From positions 85,549 through 149,548 of the forward strand of contig NZ_SGXJ01000010.1 of assembly GCF_004216905.1 (NCBI RefSeq): a stretch of DNA of 64,000 nt, given 5' to 3'. The position numbers and the translations under genes were made by a program. Below the pieces are notes generated by a model. The model did no database searches. It saw only the letters and a program-made list of their open reading frames with translations, and was not told the DNA's origin. Numbering within the stretch: position 1 is the first letter of the stretch; every line of letters begins with the position of its first letter. The stretch comes from Kribbella sp. VKM Ac-2569. Its GTDB lineage: Bacteria > Actinomycetota > Actinomycetes > Propionibacteriales > Kribbellaceae. Positions 17,607 to 25,050 of this stretch are shown here, piece after piece.

Positions 17607-18544
17607 TCAGCGTGGGGTGTAGCCCGTCTGGCGGCAGAAGGTGTCGGCGGCGGCTTGGTGGGTGGCTGCTTCGGCGGGGCGGTTGAGGGCGGTGCAGCAG
17701 CGGGCCAGCAGGCTGTGGGACCACTGCTGCCCGATGCCGTACTCGACGACTTCCGACTCGGCTAGGGCCTGGGTCGCCTGGGTGTAGGCGAGCTCGACCT
17801 CGCCGTCGAGGAAGTTGCACTGGGCAATGTCGGCGTGGAGCTCGGCGAGGATGGTCCCGTAGCCCGACTTGGTGGCGAGCGCTTCGCCTTCCTCGAAGTA
17901 CGTGCGTGCGGTGGCCACGTCGCCGGCGAACAGGTGGGACTCGGCGAGTGCCTGCAGCGCGACGCAGGCGTCGTACCCGTTGCCGATCTCGCGGCTCTCG
18001 CGCAGTACGTCGGTTGCGATCTGACGCGCCTGTTCGTGATGGCCGAGCCGGTTCTCGACACCGGCCCTGGCCAGGCCCCACTGAACCCGGTCGAGGCGGT
18101 TGTCCACCAGCGGCTCGGCGGTCCGCAGATCCGCCGCCGCGAGTTCCAGCTCGCCGAGTTCCTTATAGGCCCCGGCACGGTTGACCAAGGCAACGAGTTG
18201 GTCGTTGCTCGCCGGCCCCGTGTACTGCAGTGACTCGGTGATGCACGCGACGGCCTCGCGGAACTCACCGAGATGGATGTGGTTCATCGCCTGCGCGTTC
18301 AGCCCGCGCGGCATCCGCGCGAACTCGCCACAGGCGCGGAACACAGCCAACCCCTGGCCGAACGCCTCCGCGGACTCACGGAGCCGTCCCTGAGCGTTGT
18401 AGCTGACCGAGATGTTGCACCGCAGCGCGCCCTCGCCGAGCGTGAAGCCACACGCGCGATACAGCTCTGCGGCCTGCTCGAAGAGTGCGACCGCATCCTC
18501 GTTCTCCCCCGCCTGCCGAGCGGGCCGAGGATGTGGAACTCCAT
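17607..18544 (-). pseudogene. Deleted SARP/AfsR-type regulator, TPR remnant
   Basis: The ATG at 18544 opens with MEFHILGPL, the near-invariant first residues of SARP/AfsR regulators. After nine or so codons that frame is lost, and a different frame continues as RQAGENEDAVALFEQAAELY and ~290 further residues of tetratricopeptide repeats, the typical C-terminus of the same family. The whole DNA-binding domain, BTAD domain and NB-ARC ATPase (several hundred codons) are missing and the two ends are joined out of frame. A GTG at 18548 could still give a 313-aa TPR protein beginning MDGVPHPRP. This is best read as an internal-deletion pseudogene of a pathway regulator, although the TPR part could still be translated. 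Confidence 0.75.
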
Positions 18545-18562
18545 CCACATAGTCTGGCAGGC

Positions 18563-19135
18563 ATGGATGTCGTGCTGAGGCCTGTGCGGGAAGACGATCT
18601 GCCGTTGTTCCAGCGCTTCTCCATCGAGCCAGGGCTGATCGGGCTGGACTGGAACGGGTTCCGGGATGCGCAGGCTCCCGTACGGCGGTTTGCCGAGGAC
18701 GGGTTCCTCGGCAAGGACGACGGGCGGCTGATGGTGCGCACCGGATCCGAGACGGCGGGGCTCGTTAGTTGGCGGACGGGGTCGTTCGACGGGCGTACGA
18801 CGTACTGGGAGATCGGGATCGCGCTGCTGCCGGAGTACCGCGGGCGTGGGATCGGGTGGCGGGCGCAGGCGCTGCTGACGGCGTACCTGTTCGAGCACAC
18901 CGCGGTGTACCGGATTCAAGCCTCGACGCATCCGGAGAACGTCGCCGAGCAGAAGTCCTTGGAAAAGGCGGGTTTCCGGCTCGAAGGCGTGATCCGCGGG
19001 TGCGAGTTCCGGGCCGGGCGGATGCGGGACGGGTACCTGTACAGCCGGTTGCGGGACGATCCGGCACCGGAACTCGGCAACGGTTCGGTGACGGGATCCG
19101 GCACGGCACCCGTTGAGGAACCTCTCGCAGATTAG
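18563..19135 (+). CDS. GNAT-family N-acetyltransferase
   Basis: 190 residues. The start ATG at 18563 gives MDVVLRPVREDDLPLFQRF, the usual GNAT beginning. The acetyl-CoA-binding loop is seen in EYRGRGIGWRAQALLTAYLF, and the late beta-strand/helix in VAEQKSLEKAGFRLEGVIRG. It resembles RimJ/RimL-type enzymes that acetylate protein N-termini or small amines; the substrate is unknown. It is divergent from the broken SARP gene, starting 18 bases away, so the two once shared a promoter region. Confidence 0.9.
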   Translation: MDVVLRPVREDDLPLFQRFSIEPGLIGLDWNGFRDAQAPVRRFAEDGFLGKDDGRLMVRTGSETAGLVSWRTGSFDGRTTYWEIGIALLPEYRGRGIGWRAQALLTAYLFEHTAVYRIQASTHPENVAEQKSLEKAGFRLEGVIRGCEFRAGRMRDGYLYSRLRDDPAPELGNGSVTGSGTAPVEEPLAD

Positions 19136-19207
19136 TCTCGGCGGGTCGCTGCACGCTTACATGGCGTGGTTCTGCGACGCTGAAAAAGCTGAGGGAGAGG
19201 GGAATTC

Positions 19208-19984
19208 GTGTCTCGTCGACGTGGTCTCGTTGCCGGTGCGGTCGTTCTGTCGTTCGTACTCGCCGGATGTTCCGATGTGGCCGCGAGTGAGACGACGCCT
19301 TCTCCTTCACAGGCTTCGAGCAGTACGACGAGTGCGACGCCGAGCGCCACTCCGACTGCTAAGCCCACCGTGAAGCCGACGGTCAAGCCGAAGCCCAAGG
19401 TCAAGCAGAAGCCGGAGTACTACGCGCTGCGCGTAGAACGGCAACTGGACAAGCTCGGATACCCGGTCGGCGACATCGACGGCGACATCACCGCTCGCGC
19501 CAAGCAGGCACTGTGCGCCTGGCGCGAGACCCACGGCCTGCCGGTCAGCCGCAAGGGACTCAGCCTGAACGACGCGTACTCGGTGCTCAACGCAACCAGT
19601 CGCCCGACGCCGACCCGCTCCCCCGGCATCTACGTCAACAAAACCTGCCAGATCCTGTACCAAATCGTCGGCAAGACGTACAAGCGGATCGTCTGGATCT
19701 CCACCGGTGGCCCGGGGTACGAGACCCCGAACCGCACCGGCGCGGTCTGGCGCAAGTGGGCCGGCGCGCACGAGAGCAGCCTGTACGACGACGCGTACAT
19801 GTACGACTCCCTCTACTTCCTCAGGGACCGCCCCGGCATCGCCCTGCACGGCTCCCGGGTCAACTCCCTCGTCAAGCCGTACCCCGACAGCCACCGCTGC
19901 GTCCGCGTAGTACGCCCCGAAATCCACCAAATCTTCACCGACACCCCCATCGGCACCAAGGTCCAGATCTACGGCGAGTACTAG
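19208..19984 (+). CDS. Lipoprotein with L,D-transpeptidase (YkuD) domain
   Basis: 258 residues from a GTG start with a good GGAGAGGGG ribosome site. A lipoprotein signal ends in VLAGC, followed by a Thr/Pro/Lys-rich linker (about 30-65), a peptidoglycan-binding-like segment (QLDKLGYPVGDIDGDITARA) and a C-terminal YkuD domain. The catalytic region reads IALHGS then SHRCVRV, with C231 as nucleophile. The usual SHGC has arginine in place of glycine. The enzyme would form 3-3 cross-links or anchor proteins to peptidoglycan outside the membrane. The Arg substitution occurs in some actinobacterial members but deserves a check for activity. Confidence 0.85.
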   Translation: MSRRRGLVAGAVVLSFVLAGCSDVAASETTPSPSQASSSTTSATPSATPTAKPTVKPTVKPKPKVKQKPEYYALRVERQLDKLGYPVGDIDGDITARAKQALCAWRETHGLPVSRKGLSLNDAYSVLNATSRPTPTRSPGIYVNKTCQILYQIVGKTYKRIVWISTGGPGYETPNRTGAVWRKWAGAHESSLYDDAYMYDSLYFLRDRPGIALHGSRVNSLVKPYPDSHRCVRVVRPEIHQIFTDTPIGTKVQIYGEY

Positions 19985-20064
19985 AGCCGCTACCGCCCTT
20001 CGCCGGCGCCTGATGCTAGGCGCGCAGCTCTCGCGGGCCTAGCCTGACGAGAGGGGGTGGTGGC

Positions 20065-20931
20065 ATGGAGCAGGGGCAGGTCATCGCGGTACTGGGTGCC
20101 ACGGGACGTCAGGGTGGTGCGGTCGCGCGGCATCTGCTCGCTGAGGGTCGACGGGTGCTCGCACTCACGCGAAACCCGGAGTCAAAGGCGAGCGGCGCCT
20201 TGCGATCCGCAGGCGCGGAGGTCGCTCGGTGCGACATGGATGACGTGAACTCGCTGCTCCGGGTGTTCACCGGAGCGTACGGCGTCTACAGCGTGCAGAA
20301 CCCGATGATCGCCGGGCACGACGGCGAGATCCGGCAAGGCAAGAACGTCGCGGACGCGGCCAAGGCGGCCGGCGTGGAGCACGTCGTCTACGGCTCGGCC
20401 GGACCGGGCCTGCGCGGGACCGGTGTCGATTCCTGGGACTCGAAGCTGATCATCACCGAGCACCTGCGCGCGTCCGGCGTACCACTGACCGTGCTCCGAC
20501 CAATGGCGTTCATGGAACTCATGACTGACAAGGACTTCTATCCACCCGTCTCGGTCTGGCATGTCATGCCCAAGCTCGCCGGCGATCAGACACCGATCCC
20601 CTGGCTTGCGGTCGACGACCTCGGGGCGATCGCGACCCGGGCCTTCGCCGAACCAAGTCGGTTCGTCGGAGCGGAACTGCCGCTGGCAGCCGAGTTCCGT
20701 TCGATCGCCGAGTGCCGCACAGCGGCCGCGCTGACAGGCCGGTCCACCCGAGGCTTCCCCATGCCTGTCCGGCTCTTCGAACGCTTCGTCGGCAAAGACC
20801 TGACGACCATGTGGCGCTGGCTCGGGGACAATCCAGTACCCGCGGACCCAGCCGCCACGGCGAGGCTCCTCGACCACGTCACCACAGTCGAAGAATTCCT
20901 CGCGAAACCCCCACGCGCCACCAGCACCTGA
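20065..20931 (+). CDS. NmrA-like NAD(P)-binding protein
   Basis: 288 residues. The Rossmann motif VLGATGRQGGAVARHLL is at residues 9-25, followed by the NmrA pattern of a short acidic turn (RCDMDDVNSLLRVFTGAYGVYSVQNP) and VVYGSAGP. It lacks the YxxxK of classical SDR enzymes, as expected for atypical SDR/NmrA members that sense the redox state of NAD(P) or reduce quinones. It is a single gene with a GGGGGTGG-type ribosome site, and neighbouring genes give no hint of a pathway. Confidence 0.88.
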   Translation: MEQGQVIAVLGATGRQGGAVARHLLAEGRRVLALTRNPESKASGALRSAGAEVARCDMDDVNSLLRVFTGAYGVYSVQNPMIAGHDGEIRQGKNVADAAKAAGVEHVVYGSAGPGLRGTGVDSWDSKLIITEHLRASGVPLTVLRPMAFMELMTDKDFYPPVSVWHVMPKLAGDQTPIPWLAVDDLGAIATRAFAEPSRFVGAELPLAAEFRSIAECRTAAALTGRSTRGFPMPVRLFERFVGKDLTTMWRWLGDNPVPADPAATARLLDHVTTVEEFLAKPPRATST

Positions 20932-21095
20932 AGCCTTCGACGCAGGTTGCCGTCAGCAACAACCGACTCGAGCTCCGACGTCGCAGACTGGCAGCTCAGT
21001 TGACATCGGTACGTCGTGCGCGGCCGGAGTACAGTGGCACTGTAGTGCCATCCTCGACACTCGACCGGCGCAGCCATTCAGGTGAGGAGCTGTCC

Positions 21096-21497
21096 ATGGG
21101 CACTGTCTCAGTGCGTTACATCGTCGATGACGTCGACGCCGCGATCGACTTCTACACCAGGCACTTCGGCTTCGGTGTGGACATGCATCCGGCGCCGACC
21201 TTCGCCGCTGTGTCCCGCGGGGATCTGCGGCTCCTGCTCTCCGTGCCCACCGGGCCCGGCGGAGGCGCGGCGCCCGCCCTCGACGGCCGCAGGCCCGGAC
21301 CAGGCGGATGGAACCGCATCCAGATCGAGGTCGACGATCTGGCCGGCACCGTGGACGCGCTTCGGGCCGCGGGGCTCACCTTCCGCACCGACATCGTGAT
21401 CGGCCGCGGCGGCAACCAGATCGTCCTCGACGACCCAGCCGGCAATGCACTCGAACTCTTCGAACCGGCGCCGGCAGACGGAAGCACTCAAGGCTGA
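21096..21497 (+). CDS. VOC-family (glyoxalase-like) protein
   Basis: 133 residues from the ATG at 21096; upstream in-frame codons are unlikely to be used because the domain starts at TVSVRYIVDDVDAAIDFYTRHFGF. It has two beta-alpha-beta-beta-beta modules, the second containing NRIQIEVDDLAGTVDALRAAG and the ending QIVLDDPAGNALELFEP. The glutamate of ALELFEP and a histidine/glutamate in the first module would bind a metal. It may act as a glyoxalase, dioxygenase or resistance protein; the substrate is unknown. Confidence 0.88.
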   Translation: MGTVSVRYIVDDVDAAIDFYTRHFGFGVDMHPAPTFAAVSRGDLRLLLSVPTGPGGGAAPALDGRRPGPGGWNRIQIEVDDLAGTVDALRAAGLTFRTDIVIGRGGNQIVLDDPAGNALELFEPAPADGSTQG

Positions 21498-21628
21498 GCT
21501 CGCGTTCACCTCAGTCGAACAGCCTGGCCCTCACGATGGCCGCCTGCGCCGTCCTTCTGGTCCCGTCGTACGGCGATCGCGAGCGACCCACCGTGCGCAC
21601 TGAAACCCAGCCCCACGGCGAGTACTAG

Positions 21629-21922
21629 GTGGTACGCCGCCTCGCAGTCGCCGCCGTAGTCGCCCTGACCGCCTGCACCACCCAGCCCAACCCCCCGGGT
21701 CCTACCCCCAGCCCGACTCCAACAGTCGTCCCGCTGACGGTCGCCCAGGCAACCAAGGCGGCCCTCGTGGTGAGTGATCTGCCAAAGGGGTGGGGCGGGA
21801 AGGCGGCGGTCGACCTCACACCGACGCCGGGTGCTCGAGGTCAGTACGACCCGTCCGAGTGCCTGACCTTCCGGCACCCGACGGATCACCTGGGCAAACC
21901 TGCCACGGCCGTGGTGGGTTAG
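21629..21922 (+). CDS. Short lipoprotein, probably truncated
   Basis: 97 residues from GTG 21629. A lipoprotein signal ends in ALTAC, followed by a Pro/Thr-rich linker and about 55 residues (VSDLPKGWGGKAAVDLTPTP onward) that look like the start of a longer extracytoplasmic domain. The frame stops at 21922, where it meets the end of the convergent SigG-like gene with a 4-base overlap. Family relatives in these bacteria are usually longer, so I suspect that the 3' part was lost. No strong ribosome site is visible. Function unknown. Confidence 0.5.
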   Translation: MVRRLAVAAVVALTACTTQPNPPGPTPSPTPTVVPLTVAQATKAALVVSDLPKGWGGKAAVDLTPTPGARGQYDPSECLTFRHPTDHLGKPATAVVG

Positions 21923-22785
21923 TGCTTCGGTAGGCGTTCTACGTGAGGTTTTGGGGTGCCGTCGTAGGGGTTGGGTGGGAGGCCTGTCAGTAGGTCTGGC
22001 AGGTGGAAGGTTTGGAAGAGGGACAGGTCGAAGAAGGCGACCGCGTGGACTACTGCGGTGGCGGTGAGGGTGAGGACCTGGATCTGGAAGGCTCGGTGGA
22101 TGTTGTCCTTCGGGTCTCGCATGTAGACGGCGAAGGCGGGGTGGCCGTTGGCTGTCAGCGGGACGAGGTATTGGTCGCCGGGGCGTTCGGCCGGGCAGTG
22201 GGTGCTGATCAGGCGGCCGATGTCGCGGGCGCCGCGGAACCAGGACGTGAACGGCGGCATCTCCCAGATCGCGTCGTCGGTGAAGAGCGTGACGATCGCG
22301 GGTACGTCGTACTGCTCGAACGCCGCGCGGTACCGGGCCAGGAGGAGGTCGTCGGGAGCGACGAGCGGGCCAGCGCTGATCGGTGCGGGAGAAATGTCGC
22401 TCAGCAGGTCGGCGATGCTCGGCCGGCCCTCGAGGTGGAGGACGGTCACAGCGCGCTCGAGGGGTGAGAGGCGTTGCAGCGCGGCGATCAGGCCGAGATC
22501 GATCGGGTGGTCGTCCATCAGGTTCGCTGGGATGGGTTCCAGCCAGAGAATCTCGGAACGCTCGGAGAGCGCTCCCTTAGGATCAGCGCTCGGTGCGGCG
22601 AGATCCGACGGAAGGGGACGGCTGCCGACCTGCTGCAGGCAGGCACGAGTGGCGTCCTCGTATCCCGTGCTGACCGCAGCGATCTCGACGGCGTCGGTGA
22701 TGGATCCGAGCATCCGGTAGCAGTGCGAGACAAGACCGCGCTGCCGCTCGTCAGCGCGGTACGCCGTACCTCGGGAGCCGTTCAT
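21919..22785 (-). CDS. Degenerate SigG-like ECF sigma factor with SnoaL-like tail
   Basis: 288 residues. A short N-terminal piece (LVSHCYRMLGS) matches region 2 of SigG-type ECF sigma factors, but the promoter-melting stretch that follows is replaced by unrelated sequence. A region-4 start (IAALQRLSPLERAVTVL) is present, but the helix-turn-helix that should follow is missing. The C-terminal ~150 residues, LLARYRAAFEQYDVPAIVTLFTDDAIWEMPPF onward, are a well-kept SnoaL-like domain. It probably no longer directs RNA polymerase; either it is decaying, or the SnoaL domain has been kept for another role. It starts 12 bases after the amidase stop and may be the last gene of that operon. Confidence 0.65.
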   Translation of the reverse strand: MNGSRGTAYRADERQRGLVSHCYRMLGSITDAVEIAAVSTGYEDATRACLQQVGSRPLPSDLAAPSADPKGALSERSEILWLEPIPANLMDDHPIDLGLIAALQRLSPLERAVTVLHLEGRPSIADLLSDISPAPISAGPLVAPDDLLLARYRAAFEQYDVPAIVTLFTDDAIWEMPPFTSWFRGARDIGRLISTHCPAERPGDQYLVPLTANGHPAFAVYMRDPKDNIHRAFQIQVLTLTATAVVHAVAFFDLSLFQTFHLPDLLTGLPPNPYDGTPKPHVERLPKH

Positions 22786-22797
22786 CGGACCAAGTCG

Positions 22798-24168
22798 TCA
22801 CCTCATCGGCCAGTCTCGCTGCTCCGTACGCCGGCTGTCGAGGTAGTCGGCCAAGGCCAGCGCGCGCAGGTCCTGGTGATGCGGTACGGCGAGTTGCGCC
22901 CCGATCGGCAACCCGGACGTCGACCAGCCGGCGTTGACCGTGGTCGCGGGGTGCTGGGACATGTTGTACGGGACCGTGAACGCGATGTGCTCGAACGGCT
23001 TCCCTGGATCGTCCGTTGGGTACGCGAGCTCCGCCGGGAACGCCGTGATCGGCGCGACCGGCGACAGAATCACGTCGTACGTCGTGAACACCCGGCCGAC
23101 CGCGGCCGCCATCGCGCCCATCTGGCTGTACCCGTCGAAGACGTCAGAAGCGGTGAGATCGGAGGCTGTCGAGACCCACTCCCGGATCTGCGGAAGCACC
23201 TTCGCGCGGCGTTCCTCGGGCAGCGCGGCGATGTCCGTGGCGGAGCGGATCCGCCAGAAGTGGTCGAGGCCGTCGAGCATGTCGCGGGTGATGATCGGCG
23301 TGATCGGTTCGACGATCGCGCCGGCCTTCTCGAGTATGGCGGCCGCGGACGAAACCGCCGCCGTGACCTCGGGATCGACCGGCAGCCCGACGCCCGCATC
23401 GAGCAGCAACGCAACGCGCAAACCGTCGATGTCGGCCTCGAAGACGTCGGATGCCACCGGGGTCGAGGTGTGGTCGCGCGGGTCGTACCCGGACATGACC
23501 TGCAGCGCGAGCGCCGCGTCCGGCGCCGTACGGGTCAGGGGTCCGATCGCGCGCCCGGCGTACGGGTTGCCGACCGCGATCCGGCCGTGCGTCGGCTTCA
23601 GTCCGACCAGTCCGCACCACCCGGCCGGCAGCCGGATCGACCCGCCGATGTCGGTGCCGACGTGGATCGGCCCGTACCCGGCGGCCGCCGCAGCCGCCGC
23701 GCCCGCGCTCGAACCGCCGGCCGTCTTCGACAGGTCCCACGGATTGCGGGTCAGCCGGTGAAAGGTCGAGACGCCGGACGACAACATCCCGTATTCGGGC
23801 ATGGTCGTCTTGCTGAAGATCACCGCCCCGGCCGCCCGCAAGCGCGCCGAGGCCGGCGCATCCTCTGTGGCCGGCGTGAGAGCGGTTGCCGCCGTTCCTT
23901 GCGGTACGGGCGTTCCGCGCGTGGCGATGTTCTCCTTCACCGTCACCGGTACGCCGTCCAGCGCGCCCGCCGTACCGTCTCGCCAACGACGCTCCGACTC
24001 ATGTGCCGCGGCCCGCGCACCCGCTGGGTCCGGTGCGTAGAGCGCGCAGAGCTGTGGTTCGAGCTGGTCGACGCGGGTCAGCACGTCCTCGATGACCTCG
24101 ACCGGGGACACCGAGCCGTCGCGGTACTTCGCCAGCAGTTCGGTTGCCGTCAAGTCGGCGAGATTCAT
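22798..24168 (-). CDS. Amidase (amidase-signature family)
   Basis: 456 residues. The Ser-cisSer-Lys triad is visible: K78 in VPVTVKENIA, the cis-serine in GGSSAG at 151-156, and nucleophile S177 in GTDIGGSIR. The amidase signature covers about 150-190. The enzyme hydrolyses amide bonds, releasing ammonia or an amine. It is part of the minus-strand catabolic operon and lies 21 bases from the SDR gene. With the upstream peptide/opine-type importer, aldehyde dehydrogenase and SDR, it probably hydrolyses an imported amide or an intermediate of it. It is not GatA, because no gatB or gatC is near. Confidence 0.9.
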   Translation of the reverse strand: MNLADLTATELLAKYRDGSVSPVEVIEDVLTRVDQLEPQLCALYAPDPAGARAAAHESERRWRDGTAGALDGVPVTVKENIATRGTPVPQGTAATALTPATEDAPASARLRAAGAVIFSKTTMPEYGMLSSGVSTFHRLTRNPWDLSKTAGGSSAGAAAAAAAGYGPIHVGTDIGGSIRLPAGWCGLVGLKPTHGRIAVGNPYAGRAIGPLTRTAPDAALALQVMSGYDPRDHTSTPVASDVFEADIDGLRVALLLDAGVGLPVDPEVTAAVSSAAAILEKAGAIVEPITPIITRDMLDGLDHFWRIRSATDIAALPEERRAKVLPQIREWVSTASDLTASDVFDGYSQMGAMAAAVGRVFTTYDVILSPVAPITAFPAELAYPTDDPGKPFEHIAFTVPYNMSQHPATTVNAGWSTSGLPIGAQLAVPHHQDLRALALADYLDSRRTEQRDWPMR

Positions 24169-24189
24169 GCAGACTCCCTCGGTTGCGGA

Positions 24190-24954
24190 TCAGTTCGGTG
24201 GGTTGAAGCGGCCGTCGACCGCGGTCCAGCCGCCGTCGACCGCGAGAACGCTCCCCGTGACGAAGCTCGAGGCATCGGAGGCGAGGTAGACGACCGCGCC
24301 GGCGAGCTCGCTCGGTTGGGCCCAGCGACCGAGCGCGCCCTTCTGCGCGTAGGCGTCGTACCAGCTCTGGTCGGCCTTGATCTGCGCGGTGAGCGGTGTC
24401 TCGACGACTCCCGGGGCGATCGCGTTCGCGCGGACGCCGGACGGGCCGAGTTCGGCGGCCGCGGTGCGCAGCAGCTGGACGAGACCGGCTTTCGTTGCCG
24501 CGTACACCGATTGCCCCGGCTCTACCGTGGTGCCGCGGATCGAGCTGAACCCGATGATGCTGCCGCTCCCCCGCTCCGCCATGCCCCGCCCGAACGCGCG
24601 CAGCAGCTGGAACGACGCCCGCAGATTGAGCGCCACGACCCGGTCGAACTCCTCGCCGGTGTAGTCGAGGATCCGCTTCCGCACGTTCGTAGCCGCGGTG
24701 AACACGAGCACGTCCACAGGATCCAGCTCAACCACAGCCCGCTCAATCGCCACATCATCAAGCACATCAAGCCCGTACGCCGTCATCCCGGTGGCGGCTG
24801 TCTCGCGGGCGGCGGTGAGGTCTCGGTCTGCGCAGGTGACGCGGGCGCCGTGCGCGGCCAGGGCGAGAGCGCTCTCCCGGCCGATCCCGCTGCCGGCGCC
24901 GATCACCAACGCGTGCTTGCCGTCGAGCCGGAACAACGTCGAGTAGTCCGTCAC
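24190..24954 (-). CDS. SDR-family oxidoreductase
   Basis: 254 residues from GTG 24954, which has GAGGTGA upstream; an earlier in-frame ATG would read through the inverted repeat and is rejected. The cofactor loop is GAGSGIG, the catalytic serine is in GFSSIRG, the YxxxK is in VYAATKAG, and the classical C-terminal GSVLAVDGGW is present. It oxidises or reduces an alcohol/carbonyl with NAD(P). In the operon it lies between the aldehyde dehydrogenase and the amidase, and could produce the aldehyde or ketone used by its neighbour. A GAGAGCGCTCTC palindrome falls inside the gene at 24865. Confidence 0.92.
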   Translation of the reverse strand: MTDYSTLFRLDGKHALVIGAGSGIGRESALALAAHGARVTCADRDLTAARETAATGMTAYGLDVLDDVAIERAVVELDPVDVLVFTAATNVRKRILDYTGEEFDRVVALNLRASFQLLRAFGRGMAERGSGSIIGFSSIRGTTVEPGQSVYAATKAGLVQLLRTAAAELGPSGVRANAIAPGVVETPLTAQIKADQSWYDAYAQKGALGRWAQPSELAGAVVYLASDASSFVTGSVLAVDGGWTAVDGRFNPPN

Positions 24955-24979
24955 CGTGTCACCTCGTGCTCCTGTCTCG

Positions 24980-25038
24980 ACCTTGTGCCCCCACCAACCG
25001 TTTTCGGCGGCCCGAAGTGGTTGGTGGGAGCACAAGGT
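24980..25038 (-). repeat. Long inverted repeat between operon genes
   Basis: The arms ACCTTGTGCCCCCACCAACC and GGTTGGTGGGAGCACAAGGT pair at 19 of 20 positions around a 19-base spacer that can itself fold (TTTCGG against CCGAAG with one G-U). It begins 12 bases after the aldehyde dehydrogenase stop. No T-tract follows, so a simple intrinsic terminator is doubtful. It could instead stabilise or attenuate the mRNA within the operon, or bind a regulator. Confidence 0.7.
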
Positions 25039-25050
25039 GGCCTCCGTTGG

